Under the pieces are notes generated by a model. It made no database searches. It was not told the origin of the DNA and saw nothing but the letters and a program-made list of their open reading frames with translations. The translations under genes and the position numbers were made by a program. DNA of 32,903 nt, from contig VAWN01000013.1 of the NCBI GenBank assembly GCA_005885555.1, forward strand, positions 1 through 32,903, given 5' to 3'. This stretch comes from Actinomycetota bacterium. Its GTDB lineage: Bacteria; Actinomycetota; Actinomycetes; Mycobacteriales; Micromonosporaceae. Within the stretch, counting starts at the first letter, position 1, and each line of letters starts with the position of its first letter. Positions 31,671 to 32,903 of this stretch are shown piece by piece.

Positions 31671-32903
31671 CCAGTCCACTTGTGCTCCGGGATCGGATCG
31701 ACTCGTTCCCGACCGACCAGGTCGCCGGATACAACGTCCGCCCGGGCCGCACATTCCCGTTCGGTGCGACGCTGGTACCCGGTGGAGTGAACTTCTCCAT
31801 CTTCTCCAGCGGCGCCGAGGCGGTGTCACTGGTGCTGTTCCGTCGCGACGAGAAGACACCGGTGGCCGAGCTGCCGTTCCCGGACGAGTACCGGATCGGC
31901 GGGGTCTGGGCGATGACAGTCTTCGGGCTCGACTTCGAGGACATCGAGTACGGGTACCGGGTGTTCGGTCCGGCCGAGCCGGAACCGGGCGACCGTTACG
32001 ACGCGGGCCAGATTCTCGCCGACCCGTATGCCAAGGCCATGTCGGGACGCAACGTCTGGGGCGTACCGCCGGACTGGAACGACCCGTACCCGTACCGGTC
32101 CCGGTTGACGTTCGACGACTTCGACTGGGACGGCGACCGGCCGCTGCGGATCCCGCCGGAGGATCTGGTCATCTACGAGACTCATGTGCGGGGTTTCACC
32201 CGGCATTCGTCGTCGGGCGTGAGCCAGCCGGGCACCTACGCCGGTCTGGTGGAGAAGATTCCGTATCTGCGTGAGCTCGGCGTCAACTGTGTCGAGCTGA
32301 TGCCGGTCTTCGAGTTCGACGAGTTCGAGAACAGCCGGATCAACGAGGCGACCGGCGAGCAACTGTTCAACTACTGGGGATACTCCACGGTCGGGTTCTT
32401 CGCGCCCAAGGCCGGGTACGCCGCCACCGGGCGGTACGGCATGCAGCGCGACGAGTTCAAGAACATGGTCAAGGAACTGCACCGGGCCGGTATCCAGGTG
32501 GTCCTCGACGTCGTGTTCAACCACACGGCCGAAGGCAACGAGAACGGTCCCACCATCCACTTCCGCGGCCTGGACAACCGCACCTACTACATGCTCACGC
32601 CGGAGGGGTACTACTACAACTTCAGCGGTACCGGCAACACCTTCAACTGCAACAACCCGGTGGTCCGCGACTACGTCCACTGGTGCCTGCGGTACTGGGC
32701 CAGCGAGTACCACGTCGACGGCTTCCGCTTCGACCTCGCGGCGATCCTCGCCCGCGGGCTCGACGGCGCCCCGATGCAGAACCCGCCGTTGCCCGAGGCG
32801 CTGGCCTACGATCCGTTGCTGCGCGACTGCCTGCTCATCGCGGAGGCGTGGGACGCGGGCGGCCTGTACCAGGTCGGCTCGTTCCCCAACTACTTCCGCT
32901 GGT
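31667..32903 (+). CDS. glgX: glycogen debranching enzyme GlgX, 5' part (runs off the window)
   Basis: The first 412 complete codons of a GH13 isoamylase-type enzyme; the gene continues beyond the window end. An N-terminal beta domain (RPGRTFPFGATLVPGGVNFS) precedes the catalytic barrel. Conserved region I is VVLDVVFNHTAEG (Asp281), region II is HVDGFRFDLAAIL with nucleophile Asp356, and region III is LLIAEAWDAGG with acid/base Glu393. GlgX cleaves alpha-1,6 branches of phosphorylase-limit glycogen in the cytosol. Some features (ETHVRGFT, FNYWGYST) fit the GlgX/TreX clade. It is coupled by ATGA to the STAS gene, and glgA lies 13 kb upstream on the same strand. Confidence 0.93.
   Translation, partial: MTSPLVLRDRIDSFPTDQVAGYNVRPGRTFPFGATLVPGGVNFSIFSSGAEAVSLVLFRRDEKTPVAELPFPDEYRIGGVWAMTVFGLDFEDIEYGYRVFGPAEPEPGDRYDAGQILADPYAKAMSGRNVWGVPPDWNDPYPYRSRLTFDDFDWDGDRPLRIPPEDLVIYETHVRGFTRHSSSGVSQPGTYAGLVEKIPYLRELGVNCVELMPVFEFDEFENSRINEATGEQLFNYWGYSTVGFFAPKAGYAATGRYGMQRDEFKNMVKELHRAGIQVVLDVVFNHTAEGNENGPTIHFRGLDNRTYYMLTPEGYYYNFSGTGNTFNCNNPVVRDYVHWCLRYWASEYHVDGFRFDLAAILARGLDGAPMQNPPLPEALAYDPLLRDCLLIAEAWDAGGLYQVGSFPNYFRW

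Overview
The window is high-GC actinobacterial DNA: GTG starts, GGAGG-type ribosome sites, many ATGA start/stop overlaps, a deazaflavin (F420-type) reductase, a DUF5709 protein, a PF04672-type methyltransferase and an HTH/NB-ARC/TPR regulator. The hexamer GGTACC is strikingly frequent. A Micromonosporales-type actinomycete is my best guess, at low confidence. I saw no tRNA, rRNA, CRISPR array or insertion sequence.

Layout. (1) 1-194: the 3' end of a MetE-type methionine synthase. (2) 191-3422, minus strand: a complete gluABCD-type amino-acid ABC importer whose last gene, the gluD permease, carries a frameshifting deletion near its 3' end. (3) 3575-6793: an S-adenosylmethionine methyltransferase (plus), then a NodB deacetylase, a DUF5709 acidic protein and an ArsP/DUF318 permease (minus). 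(4) 6931-9709: a translationally coupled trio of amidohydrolase, DUF59-like protein and zinc alcohol dehydrogenase. It resembles the accessory genes of propane monooxygenase (prm/mim) operons, but no monooxygenase is present. A large regulator follows at 9873-12086. (5) 12083-12871: a secreted protein of unknown function, divergent from the operon 13120-16672: SnoaL-like protein, DHA2 MFS exporter, UBP-type zinc finger and animal-type heme peroxidase, the last three joined by ATGA overlaps. (6) A deazaflavin-dependent reductase, glycogen synthase glgA and a small membrane protein.

(7) 19566-32903 is the most unusual part: two consecutive plus-strand transcription units. The first holds an alpha/beta hydrolase, two tandem Nif11-like small proteins, a MetX-like alpha/beta hydrolase, two GMC flavin oxidoreductases and a double-EthD protein, and ends in a strong 14-bp hairpin. 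The second holds a DJ-1/PfpI protein, a benzoylformate-decarboxylase-like ThDP enzyme, a second DJ-1/PfpI protein, an AGE-fold protein with an extra N-terminal domain, a STAS anti-anti-sigma-like protein and glgX, which runs off the window.

How they may work together (inference): two hydrolases, two flavin alcohol oxidases/dehydrogenases, a 2-ketoacid lyase/decarboxylase and two DJ-1 proteins would suit oxidation and C-C bond chemistry on a small alcohol or aldehyde. The Nif11 pair would be carrier, scaffold or leader-like components. The link to STAS and glgX suggests a connection to stress or stored carbohydrate. I do not recognise this gene set as a described pathway. A shared GACTTGAC motif lies upstream of four transcription units, including both halves of this cluster.
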